In this document: one piece after another, positions 1 through 11,000 of the stretch
Layout: each line of letters opens with the position of its first letter
Position numbering within the stretch: the stretch's first letter is position 1
Origin: Gari tellinella
Lineage: Eukaryota > Mollusca > Bivalvia > Cardiida > Psammobiidae
Direction of reading: 5' to 3'
NCBI GenBank assembly: GCA_922989275.2
Contig: OV277867.1
Coordinates: 38,864,070-38,928,069, forward strand
DNA length: 64,000 nt
Translations under genes and position numbers: made by a program
Notes under the pieces: generated by a model
Seen by the model: only the letters and a program-made list of their open reading frames with translations
Told to the model about the DNA's origin: nothing
Database searches by the model: none

Positions 1-146
1 TGTGATATTTATTGTTATTTGTTTGCTTGCTACATTTATGTGAATGATGCTTTCAAATATAGATTCTTGTAATCCTATAGATTAACAAAATGACCAAGTT
101 TTTCCTGTTTAAATGAAACCATTTGTCATGCAATACTGTCTAGATA

Positions 147-486
147 CAGTGCTCCGTCTCTATAACAACACCCCATGAGAGACCAATATTGTGTGTGTTG
201 TTTGGAGTGAGTTGCTGTAAGAAGCCAATATTAATACTTTAGAAAACATTTGAAAACAATTTGAATCCAGATCAGACGCCGCGTACGCGGCGCCTGATCT
301 GGGTTCAAACTGTTTGTCACTCGTCCTTATGAATATTCTGTCATAATGTCCAATACGTAACCTTGAGTAAAAACGGTAGACGACAATTATTGTAAGCAGA
401 CGGTATTTCTGCTTGTTTGGAAAAAAGCCGCAAGCACTGTTGTAAAGATTCGATTTGCGGAGGGCCGTTGTTGAATAGGAGCATTG
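147..486. mobile_element. Family F MITE, near full length
   Basis: The left end reads CAGTGCTCCGTC after a TA and the right end is its inverse GGAGCATTG before a TA, so it is a TA-target element of about 340 bp. The centre holds an m1 hairpin whose arms read GATCAGACGCCGCG and CGCGGCGCCTGATC. The CAGT start and TA target suggest the pogo/Tc1-mariner group, which is an inference from the ends only. Open frames across it come from the palindrome and are not genes. Confidence 0.75.
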
Positions 487-519
487 TACTGACAATGCAT
501 TGAACATGATGTTAACATT

Positions 520-600
520 TATCAAAATCCGAGTGGTAAACAGTTTGGAGCCTGATCAGAAGCCGAGTTACTAAGACTGAGTCACATCTGGCCATAAAAT
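520..600. repeat. Degenerate m1 hairpin remnant
   Basis: The stretch contains AAACAGTTTGGAGCCTGATC followed by a decayed second arm. It resembles the middle of a family A element without recognisable ends. Confidence 0.4.
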
Positions 601-639
601 GATTGTCAAAGACATATAAGGAAATAAGATTAGTACAAA

Positions 640-694
640 CCACAGGTACTTGACACATACATCTAGATTTATTGTATGTGTCAAGTACCTGTGG
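640..694. mobile_element. Family S mini-element, 55 bp, with 6-bp target duplication
   Basis: The whole element is two inverted arms, starting CCACAGGTACTTGACA and ending TGTCAAGTACCTGTGG, with only a few bases between. It is flanked by an exact 6-bp direct repeat TACAAA at 634-639 and 695-700. The same ends occur on the 362-bp element at 46435-46796. Confidence 0.85.
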
Positions 695-734
695 TACAAA
701 CACGCTAATTGGCAAAGAAAACCTCTTCTTCATG

Positions 735-1116
735 TAGGTATTAGTGTTTTCTCCTGACTTGTCCGAGTTATTTAGATTGGAACGTTCTAACATTTTAAAA
801 GGGATTATCATCGTACTGGATGGTTTCTGTACATCCTGCTAGGGACAAGGATAGCTGTATTTATTGTGCGTATTGTACAATAGAGAAGACATTATTTGTT
901 CTCGTTTAAACAGAAACGCAATTAATGCACTAAACTGTAGAAAGTTACTTTTAGAAATTTCTAGCTATCTTTTCCATCTGAGTGGCAAACAGGTTGGAGC
1001 CTGATCAGACGCCGGGTTACCCGGCGTCTGATCTGGCTCCAACCTTTTTGCAATAGAAATATTGGTTTTAGCTGTGTATATGCGTTTATTGTGAAAGGAC
1101 AACATTTCAGTAAAGG
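735..1116. mobile_element. Old family A-like element with flank; empty site for the 36876 element
   Basis: Bases 879-1116 are a decayed family A copy with a well kept m1 hairpin (ACGCCGGGTTACCCGGCGTC at its centre). Bases 735-1000 align with 36835-36873 plus 37580-37790. This copy lacks the 702-bp insertion found there; the insertion point corresponds to the TA at 788-789. Confidence 0.7.
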
Positions 1117-1319
1117 TAGTGCAGCAGTCTCGTGTTGCACGAGCATCATGCTTATCTCAAGTAGGAAAGTGTACGAATATATATAGCCGATGTTACCTAT
1201 TTACCATTATAAACTATTCTGACCTAAAAATAATTCGGACAAGTCAGAAAAATCGGATAAAACCACATAGTCAATCTTTTATCAAGCGACCAATCAAAAC
1301 AAGTCCCTCGGAGATCATA

Positions 1320-1556
1320 CAGTCGAGAAGATTTTATTCTTTCCTGTTTAAACGTAAACGCATAGCAATAAAATGTAGAAATGACAACCCTTTTGGAAGT
1401 CCTTAACATTTATTTTAATCTGGGTGCCAATCAAATTGGAGCCTGGTAAGACGCAGGGGTAAACAGGCGTCTGATCTGGCTCCATGTTGTTTGCAATGGA
1501 AATAATAGTTTTAGCGTAAACGCGTTTATTGGGAAAGAATAACGTTTTCTCCACTG
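1320..1556. mobile_element. Family A MITE, diverged
   Basis: It starts CAGTCGAGAAG after TA and ends TTTTCTCCACTG before TA. The inner m1 hairpin has several mismatches, so it is older than the copies at 42262 or 62022. Confidence 0.75.
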
Positions 1557-2119
1557 TATCTACAAATGGTTGCTATAAAACCTTTGCATGCTGGGTAATA
1601 TTTTCATCTGTAACAATTGTCGTCTGCAATTGTTTTAAAAAACAGATTTTTCAAAATGTCTTTTCAAACCTGCTATCAGAGTCAGAGTGTCAAACACGTT
1701 TGATCCTGATGAGACGCTGCATTATGCGGCGTCGCATCCTGAGCTTAACTGTTTGCACAGATAATCACGATTCGCCGCCTGCGTGTAAAGGGCTAATGCA
1801 GGATAAAAACATTGAAATAGGTCAAAAGAGTATCAGTATTTTGATGGTTTTATTCCTATATTAGGAGCATAAGCAAACATCAGTATCAAAAAGTATTCAA
1901 TGTGTTATAAACATGCCTGACATTTACAATCATTCTATCAATACAAATGAGCAAAATCATTATATAGTCATGAAACAAAAATTATCAATAATATGTATTA
2001 ATAAACACAAATCAGAAAATCTTCATTTTCAAAAATCAATAACCCTATACATACAAACCTGTGTTTTAGGGCCATTGAATGAAAATAAAATATAAACAAA
2101 TCTTAACATCTCTCCTTGC
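1557..2119. other. Intergenic, one m1 hairpin, no gene seen
   Basis: A degenerate m1 hairpin lies at about 1685-1765, with GATGAGACGCTGCATTATGC at its centre. The rest is AT-rich with no conserved frame and no recognisable repeat. Confidence 0.5.
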
Positions 2120-2361
2120 TTAACTCTTTCAACACCATGTACCTGTTTGAAATATACTCATTACATTTGCAAACAGTGTAGACCCAGATCAGAGGGCTCC
2201 TTTAGGAGCCCTCTGATCAGGGTCTGCACTGTTTGCTAATTTAGAGCTGCATACATTAAATTAACCAATATTCCAAATAGACTGGTTTATGTTTCAGTAC
2301 TTATAAAGATATACAGGGGAACATTATAACCCACAAGAGTTACTTGTTGTTGAAAGAGTTC
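2120..2361. mobile_element. Family D MITE
   Basis: It begins TTAACTCTTTCAACACC and ends TTGTTGAAAGAGTT; the closing TTAA has changed. The m1-type hairpin in the middle is the GGGCTCC variant: GATCAGAGGGCTCC, loop, GGAGCCCTCTGATC. The TTAA target and short inverted ends resemble piggyBac-type MITEs (inference). Confidence 0.75.
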
Positions 2362-2498
2362 ATACATGTATCTCTCCTTGATTAATGCAGGATAAATGTG
2401 ATACAAGAAACTTCAATCGGAGCTTACTGAAATAAGTTGTTACCTTTCTGCAAAACTGTCAATTTATCTTCTGTTAAGTGATTGGGGTTTCTTGTACA

Positions 2499-2535
2499 GT
2501 GGAGAACACATTATTCTTTCCAAATAAAAAATCAT
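2499..2535. repeat. Family A end fragment
   Basis: CAGTGGAGAACACATTATTC matches the left end of family A. No right end follows. Confidence 0.5.
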
Positions 2536-2590
2536 TGTGCTATAAGAATTATGACCACAAATAATTTTAAGACAGGGCAATTGTTTGACA

Positions 2591-2830
2591 TTCAACCCAT
2601 TACACTATAACCTGTTTCCAGTTTTGAAACCAGGTGACCACTTAAAGCGGGTTGAAAGTAAAGCAGAATGTGCCTTAAGGTGCATTCTGCTTTATTTCAG
2701 CCTGCTTTAAGCTTCCATCTACTAGAATCTTATGTTGCATAATCATTATAGTTTAAATTGGAACTATTTTCTTCAGTGGAGGAAATAAATTAGAGGCGTA
2801 AAAAGACGTATTTATGGGATAATGGGTTAA
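2591..2830. mobile_element. Family C MITE
   Basis: The ends are CAACCCATTACAC and AATGGGTTAA. The centre is an m2 hairpin with arms AAAGCAGAATGTGCC and GGTGCATTCTGCTTT. A TTAA remains only at the right end. Confidence 0.75.
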
Positions 2831-3089
2831 AGACATTACTTGACCTAGCTCTGGTAATTACACCTAGTCAGGCAAAAACGCATGTAACTTGTGCCCATTT
2901 ATGTAATAATGTATCTGCAAAGAATCAGTAAAGTGTCTTATTTGAGGCTTGTCTCTTATATTTGATAGAATATTTGATAAAACCCTTAAGTATGTGTATG
3001 TCAGGGCCTCTCTAGACAGAATGAGATGGCTTGCAATCTTTAGCACATATGTCTCATGATTGTACACTTACTTTCACATCGTTTGAAGT

Positions 3090-3320
3090 TTGATTTTGGT
3101 TCAAACTGTTTGCAAATGTACTCTAAGGGTATTAATCTTCTCTCTCTATAACAACTCCCTCCGAACAACACATAAATATGTGTCTTGGATTGTTGTTGTT
3201 GTAGAGAAGGAGCACCGTAACAAACAGTTTGTAGCCTGATCAGACAGCAAGTGAGTCAACATCTGATATGGCTCAAAACTGTTTGTAACACACATTATTG
3301 TTTTAGCTTAAATGAGTTTA
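3090..3320. repeat. Family F end fragments and an m1 hairpin
   Basis: Bases 3140-3213 hold a collapsed pair of F-type ends (CTCTCTATAACAACTCCCTC and its inverse GTTGTAGAGAAGGAGCAC). A weak m1 hairpin follows at 3220-3290. Confidence 0.5.
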
Positions 3321-3327
3321 TCTAATA

Positions 3328-3763
3328 AATAATAAATTCATACCAGTGTATTATCGTGCAATAGAACAAAGGTACAGTGGAGAATCTGTTATTCTTTCCC
3401 AATAAACGCGTTTACGCTAAAACTATTATTTGCAGTGCAAACAGTTTGGAGCCAGATCAGACGCCGGGTAACCCGGCGTCTGATCAGGCTCCAAACTGTT
3501 TGCCACCAAGATAAACAAGAATTATCAGAATTGTCCAAAAGTTGTTCTTTACTACGTTTTAGTGCTTTGCGTTGCGTTTAAACGGGAAAGAATAACAGAT
3601 TCTCCACTGTACCAGTGTATTATCGTGCAATAGAACAAAGGTAGATGTTGAGATGCTTGGTAATTAAATCATAGGCCGTAGTCTTAGTGATTTAATTACC
3701 AGCATCTCAACGACAACCTGTATTCTATTGCACGATAATACACTGGTATGAATTTATTATTTC
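3328..3763. mobile_element. Foldback element interrupted by a family A copy
   Basis: The outer inverted arms start AATAATAAATTCATACC at 3328 and end with its inverse near 3763; an inner palindrome surrounds 3690. A family A element sits in the left arm. A 32-bp stretch beginning CCAGTGTATTATCG appears on both sides of that insertion, at 3344 and 3612, and once more inverted at about 3725-3745. Confidence 0.7.
3375..3609. mobile_element. Family A MITE, full length
   Basis: It runs from CAGTGGAGAATCTG to CAGATTCTCCACTG with TA on both sides. The central m1 hairpin is a near-perfect palindrome around CGCCGGGTAACCCGGCG. Sequence is very close to other young copies. Confidence 0.9.
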
Positions 3764-4197
3764 GATTCTAAAACTTCAATTTAACTACAATTTGCACCGA
3801 TGCAATGGTGCTATATTTCTAGATGTTCAAATATTCTAAGAACTTACAGCGGATGCATGTTTTATAGTGAATTCAAACATGGATACGTTCCTTCTTTGTC
3901 TATTTGTTTATACATCATGTATAGGGGTGTGAATGAGGTGTGTTAGAATTTGAAAGAATAACATTTTCTCAAATGTACTGCACAACCTCCACATAAGAAT
4001 ACATCAAAATAAGGGGAGCAACTCTCATCCCTTTCAATACACTGAAACATGTCATGTAGATCCACTAAAACAGTGAAAGCACGCGCCAAGAGCATCTCTG
4101 GCCAACCTAAACATTTCGATACCAATTCTGGTCAGTTTTAAGTATTTAACCCTCTGTACAACCAGTGAAATAACTTTGAGCTACTGACACTCTCCCA
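3764..4197. other. Intergenic, nothing recognised
   Basis: There is a short minus-strand frame of 60 codons at 3943-4125 rich in Cys. It matches no family I know and shows no splice context, so I do not call it. Confidence 0.4.
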
Positions 4198-4441
4198 TAA
4201 TTCTTTCAACACCATGGACCTGTTTAAAATATACTCATTATATTTGCAAACAGTGTAGACCCAGATCAGAGAGTTTCTAAAGGAGCCTTCTGATCTTGGT
4301 CTATTCTGTTTTCTAATTTGAAGCAGTTTTTTATAAACTTCAAAGAATTCCAAGTAGACTGGTTCTTGTTTTGGGAACTAAAATGATCCACAGGGTAACT
4401 TAATAACCCACAAAAGTCACTTAGTGTTGAAAGGATTAATT
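4198..4441. mobile_element. Family D MITE, diverged
   Basis: Ends are TTCTTTCAACACCATGG and GTGTTGAAAGGATTAA. The central hairpin is partly decayed in the right arm. Confidence 0.65.
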
Positions 4442-4564
4442 CCTCCCTCACAAAGAGGTACTTTCTTCCATCTCTACCTATCCCTCAGAGAATTGTCTTC
4501 CCATGCTTATATCATACCCTGATAAAATTCCACAGGGATCTTCTTCATCCTGACAATAATCTGC

Positions 4565-4817
4565 TTAACCCTTTCCCCAATAGAAGTGCCTTTTAGCGGA
4601 TATGATTTATTCATCCGCTGAAGAAAAATAGTTCCAATTTAATCAGCAATGAATATGTATTATAGGGAATATTTTCTATAATATAGCACATGATAGCTTA
4701 AAGCAGGCTGAAAGTAAAGCAGAATGCGCCCTAAGGCGCGTTCTGCTTTACTTTCAACCTGCTTTAAGTAGTCACCTATCTTAAGTACTAGAAATAGGCT
4801 ATCCGGTAAAGGGTTAA
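4565..4817. mobile_element. Family C MITE
   Basis: TTAACCCTTTCCCC at the left and GGTAAAGGGTTAA at the right give TTAA at both ends. The m2 hairpin at 4698-4768 is close to perfect. On the minus strand an AATAAA lies at 4606-4611, which could serve as a distant polyadenylation signal for ZCCHC17 (weak inference). Confidence 0.8.
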
Positions 4818-4885
4818 AGCAGACAGAAAGTTAAGCAGAAAGCTTTTGCAAGATTTCACAGGATATTTTCCTGAATCCTGATAGG

Positions 4886-4966
4886 TGGCTGCTTAAAGCA
4901 GACTGAAAGCTGAGCAAAAAGCTCCTTCCTATAGGAGCTTCCTGCTTTACTTTTAGCCTGTTTTAA
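4886..4966. repeat. m2-like hairpin
   Basis: Arms around AAGCTCC and GGAGCTT resemble the hairpin in family B but have no B ends. It lies just past the ZCCHC17 stop, inside the probable 3' UTR. Confidence 0.5.
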
Positions 4967-5010
4967 GAAACCAGCTGTCTAAAACACCTTAAGTAATCTA
5001 TGAGGAGGGA

Positions 5011-5070
5011 TTAACTACTGGAGTCTGAGCTGCTACTGGAATGCCTTCTTCTCTTATGCTTCTTCTTAGC
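5011..5070 (-). CDS. ZCCHC17: ZCCHC17 coding exon 9 (last)
   Basis: It follows the acceptor TTTCCTACAG and encodes 19 residues beginning AKKKHKRRRH and ending in a Ser-rich run, then TAA at 5013-5011. Phase is 0. The acceptor lies 30 bases from a family H element, so only the pyrimidine tract and branch region are free of repeat. Confidence 0.88.
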   Translation of the reverse strand, partial: AKKKHKRRRHSSSSSDSSS

Positions 5071-8000
5071 CTGTAGGAAACAAAACCAGCAAAACAATGA
5101 CAGGGCTGCCATAAGTTGACATGAAAAATCCAAAGATTTTCAAATTTGCATTTTTCAAGTGCGATTTCACGAATTGTACCTTTACCCAATAGCCTGTTTC
5201 CTGTTTTGTTGACATGCGACTACTTAAAGCAGGCTGTAAGTAAAAGCAGAATGTGCTTTAAAATTCCGAAGATTTAGAAAAAATCCGGAGAAATGGCAGC
5301 CCTGCAATGACAGTTATCTTTTCAATGTAACAGGGATCATTCTGGGCCGCGATTTCTGCGATATTTCGCATGAAAATGAACGAAATTGCATCAAAATTTG
5401 TATAATGCGAATATTTCTAGCACTCGTTTCTCAGATACTTGCAAGTGAAAAGTAATTCTTCTAGATTTTTTTTCGATATTAACAAACATTTCTGATCAAT
5501 TTTGTCGAACGCTTTATCGTAATCGCATCATCCCGCGTACCAAGTAAGTATAGCAGCATAACAAAAAACGGAAAGGACTGAGAGTTCCGAATTTTGTATA
5601 ATAAAATCAAAACACATCCGGTACAGAGTAAAACGTGTACCAGACCGCACGTAGACTAATTGACAATTACAGACGGATAAGTATGTCCTCTATCACGGGA
5701 TCGTACTTTCTTTCGAAAACAGGAATGTAATTTCCCTACGCATTGAATAACTGCACAATGCACCATAATTTTATTCCTTAATTTTGGTCGTAACTGCGCC
5801 GATACTTTTTGTCACTAGTTTTCGCGAACTGACCCTCTACAGACGAAAATGAATCTGCCGATAACATATACGCTAATGGCGTGTGCAGTTAACTATCAAT
5901 TAATGGTATGGATTAAAATTTTTAACTAGATTTCGATAAGGAGAAGAAGAATAACAGTTCCATGTCATATAAATATTATTTACACAAAATCCTCAAGCAG
6001 TAAAAATTCTCTCACTTTTTTTTGACAAATGAGAGAATTTTTCTCACTTGCATTCTGCGACAGAATAATCCCTGATGTAACTGTGATAATATTTTGCCAT
6101 GTAAAAATGTCACAGGCTATATTTCTAAAATTCAGAGTTTTAACCATTTTGATAGAAGAAATCTTCATATGGGTATCAAACAGTTAGAATCCTGATCAAA
6201 AGCCAGATTACAGAATATGCAAACTACAGGAGAACCTTTTTATTAAGACCACCAAATTATGTTAATTATTATGTGATTACGACAGGTGACTGCTAAAAGC
6301 AAGGTGACAGTAAAACAGAAAGCTCCCTTAGGAGCTTTCTGTTTTACTGTCACCTTGCTTTAAGCTGTCACCTGTCTTTATTACAATCAATTATCCTTTG
6401 TTTTAGTGGTCGTAATAGAGGGGTTTTACAGTACATTTCTAAAGAGAAAGCTATGTGGTAACTTAATGACAAACCAACCGACCAACCAACACACTGACTC
6501 CTATATATCTCCTCTCAAACTTCCTTTGCCGGGGTATAAAAACATACATTTGCAGTCTTGAGGACAGTTGAAAGCCTTCTGTATTAATTTTGCCCTGCAT
6601 TCTGGATTCAAGCTATTTGTCACTCGTATAGGAGCTGTCTGATCAGGGTCTACACTGTTTGCTAACTTTGACCAGTATTTATTAAACTACCCAGAACTCC
6701 AAGTAGACTGGTTCATATTTTGGTAACTACAAAAATCGACAAGTAAACATAATGGTCCACAAGAGTTACTTAGTGTTGAAAGAGTTAACTGATTCTAAAA
6801 TAAATATTTCTTATGGTACATGCTCATGGCTGTATAAATTGGAACTCTTTTTTTCGATGGAAGAATAAATAAAACGCGCAAAATGGCATTTTTATGGGGA
6901 AAATGGATAAAATTAAGATATGATTTAACTCTTTGAACCCTAATCCCACATATAGGCGTCCCTTTCAAACAGTGTACATGTGAGAAGTACACCAGTTTTG
7001 TGCAAACAGTGAAGACCCAGATCAGAGGGTCTTCACTGTTTGTCATAATGCCAATGATTGACAAAATCAACCCTATAAAGTCAGAAATGAACTAGACTAA
7101 AATGGAAACTGGAATTCTCCATTTAAAGTTTCATGGAGGAAAGATACCAACCTTCTGTTTCTTGTGCCTTCTATCACTATCTGAACTAGAATCAGCCCTG
7201 TGTTTGTGTTTTTTCTTGTTTTTCTGCAATGTAGAACAAATAATGAACAAATATATCTCGACTTTCATTTCATCTATAAATTAACGATTTTCTAGTTTTT
7301 AAATTGAGTGAACAATGTATGTGAAAACCTTATACCAGTGATACATTCCATTACATTACATCTAATCACAGTAAAACCTCTATATTACAACCACTAAAAC
7401 GAAGGCTAATTGATTTTATAAAATACAGGTGACAACTTAATAGAGAGATTCATAATAGAGACGTTTTACTGTATTGTAAAACCTGTACACACCCAGTCAC
7501 TCAGCTGGTAAAAACTGGAAGTTTATTAACCCATTCTCCCTTGAAACTTTTAATGGACAATTCCAATTTCAAAATAAGTCTAGGCCATTTTTGACTATTT
7601 AGGGTTGATTTTAACAATATATTCCAAAATGACAAACATTATAGACCCTGATCAGAGGGCTCCTTAAGGAGCCCTCTGATCAGGGTCTACTCTGTTTGCA
7701 TAGGACCAGTGTAATCCTCACAGGTACAATGTATGTAAATGATGATAATAATACTCATCACCAGGGTTAAATGTGTTAAGACAAATTGCTGCTTAATGCA
7801 GGAATTAAGTAATGTAGAAAGCTCTGTAAGGAACTTTCTGTGGATTGGGAATGGTTCAAGGCAACACCTGCATAAATATCCAAGTACTGATTACAGTGGA
7901 GAATCTGTTATTCTTTCCCGTTTAAACGCAAACGTACGCACACGCAAAGTACTAAAACGTAGAAAAGAACAACTTTTGGACAATTCTGATAATTCTTGTT

Positions 8001-11000
8001 TATCTTGGTGGCAAACAGTTCGGAGCCTGATCAGACGCCGGGTTACCCAGCATCTGATCTGGCTCCAAACTGTTTGCCCTGCAAATAATAGTTTTAGCCT
8101 AAACGCGTTTGTTGGGAAAGAATAACAGATTCTCCACTGTAAGTGGTGTTGATGCTAGAAGAAATGGTAAATTCTGGTTAACCTTGTACACATGGACAAA
8201 GAGGGCAATCACTGTATGCCTCCATACCTGTAGACGCCGGTGGCTTAACCCATTACCCCATAGCCTGTTTCTAGTAGTAAAGATATGTGACCTATTAAAG
8301 CAGGTTGAAAGAAAAGCAGAATGCGCCCTAGGGCGCATTCTGCTTTGCTTTCAGCCTGCTTTAAGTTAATATCTGCTAGGATATGGAAAATATTTCTTAT
8401 GGTACATATTCATGACAGTATAAAATGGAACTATTTTCTTTGGCGGATGAATAAAATGAATGCGCTAAAAGTCGCTTCTATAAGGGAAAGGGTTAAAAAC
8501 ATCTATTCCAATGTATGAACTTATGCTTAAACTAATATGTCTACTGCAAACAGTTTGGAGCCAGATCAGACACTGGGTAACCTGGCATCTAATCAGACTC
8601 CAAACTGTTTCCCACTCATATTAAAATAACAACATTTTCTAAAGATTGTAATTTTTGTTATTACAAAAAGGGAATATACTTCAAGAACGATATTATTAAT
8701 CAATACCGAAATCGCACGACGCAGGTGCACAACTTCAGAAAAAAAAAGTTCCGTTGAAGGATGGCCGAGTAAAGCTCTGGAAAAAATCCTGTCCACAGAT
8801 AGACCGGCAGACATACTCAAAATCTGTGTTTAATGTTATTTTTTCCTTTGTTCTTTGTTACCTGGCTAGCCACATAACCAAACTTTCTCTTGGCTCTAAC
8901 TTTAGAATAGAAGGGTCTGGAAGCTTATTCTAACCCTATTCCCACTAATGGCCAGATTAATGTGAGAAGAAATGGCCAGGTCAATGTCACAAGAGATGGC
9001 CATGTTAAGGTTTTTCACTTATGTGGAGAGCTATTTAAGCCACATAAGTATGGATTTATGATTGCAGACAGACGGAGCGATTCCAGTATACCCTAATCCC
9101 GCCTCAACAACTCATTGTAGGGGTACAAATATACACTTACTTTATGTTTTTTCACATCTACTGAGCTATCTGAGCTTGATGAATGTGCACGCTTATGTCT
9201 CTTCTTTTTCTTCTCCTTTTTGTGCTTCTTTTCCTGAAATTCGTTTTAGAATGGTAAATAAAATATCTTACAGTAAAAGCCCTGTATTAGGATCACTAAT
9301 AAAGTTGTGTAAAATTCTAAGTTATTTTAGGCAGGTGACTGCTTAACGCAAAGTGAAGGTAAAACAGAAGCTCCTATAGGAGTTTTCTGTTTTACTTACA
9401 CCACAGAAAGCTCCTATAGGAGCTTTCTGTTTCACTTACACTTTGCTTTAAGCTACCACATGGCTTTCGTAAAATAAATTAATCTTCATGTTAGTGGTCT
9501 TAATAGAGGGGGTATTACTGTCCCAAAAGTGCTTATAATTAGAGTCAAACTGGAGTAAAGAGGGTTGCAAGAAAAACTGGACATATTATTAAATATGAAT
9601 GCTCTGTATTAAAAAGATAGTTTAAGAGAAAGAAAAAGGGTGACATTTGGATCCCTTAAACATTCAAAGTAACCACTTCAATCTTGATGTATACCCTTTC
9701 CACCCATAGAAGCACCTTTTAGTGTATTCAACTTATTCCTCCACTGAAGAAAAAAAGTTCCTCTTTTAAGTCATAAACATGTACCAAAAGAAATCCTTTC
9801 TATATCCTAGTAGATGGTAACTTAAAGCAGGCTGAGAGCAGGTGCATTCAGCTTTACTTTTGGTCGGCTTTAAATCTTTACCTGATAATTTATTCCTTTG
9901 CCAAAGGAAATACTTAAAATTTATACAGTCATGAACATGTACAATAAGAAATATTACCTATTTACTAGCAGACAGTAACTTAAAGCAGATTGAAGGTAAA
10001 GCAGAATGCGCCTTGAGGCACATTCTGCTTTACTTTCAACTTGTTTTAAGGGCAACACCTGTCTTTAAATCTAGAAATATGTTATGGGGTAACGGGTTAA
10101 GTGGTAACCTATCTTCAATAATGGAAACAGGTTATGGAGTAAAGGGTTAAACGTTGCACCAACCTTTTTGTGTTTAGTTGCCGATGGTTTGTCAGTGTCA
10201 CCTACAGACTTCATATACTCGTCCAGGTCTGGAATCAGCTCATAGCTTCCTTTCCCGGCTTGAAAGCAATCCTGGGCCAAATGACCTAGAGATAGATACA
10301 TAAACAATTCTTAAGCACTTATTCACTACTCTTTTTCACTGATATTTTGTTCAGTTTTTATGACAAGTGGTTGCTAAAAGCAGGCTAAAGGTAAAGCAGA
10401 ATGTTCCTCAAGGAGCTTTCTACTTTACTATCACCTTATTTTAACCCATTACCCCACAGCCTGTTTCTAGTTTTTTAAAATAGGTGACCACTTAAAGCAG
10501 GTTGAAAGTAAAGCAGAAGGCGCCTTTTTTAAGTAGTATATAAATACTGTATACATTGTAACTATTTTCGTCAGTGGAAGAATAAATTAAAGGCCTAAAA
10601 GGTGTATTTATGGTGTAATGGGTTAAGCCATCATTTATCCTGGTGCAGGAACAGCATTTTAAAGCTACTTCTCAAGACATAGAAGAAACAGGCCAAGATA
10701 ATTCTATACAGGATAGGTAAAGGTTTGAAAGGCCTTAAGGCACATTTTGCTTTACTTTCAGCCTGCTTTAAACTACCATATGCTATGATATAGAAACTTT
10801 TTCTATTACATCCCTATTCATGACTGTATTAAGTTGAACTATTTTCTTCAATGGAGGACTAAATTAACCCTTTACCCAATAACCTATAAATAATATAAAA
10901 GACAGGTGATCACTTAGACTACCATCTGTTAAGCTATATAAAATATTTGTTATGGAAATTGTTCATGAGGGTATAAACTGGAACTATTTTCTTCAGCGGA

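Noticed and set aside
3943..4125. Cys-containing 60-codon minus-strand frame as an exon
   Set aside because: No family resemblance and no convincing splice sites. It lies beyond the ZCCHC17 stop.
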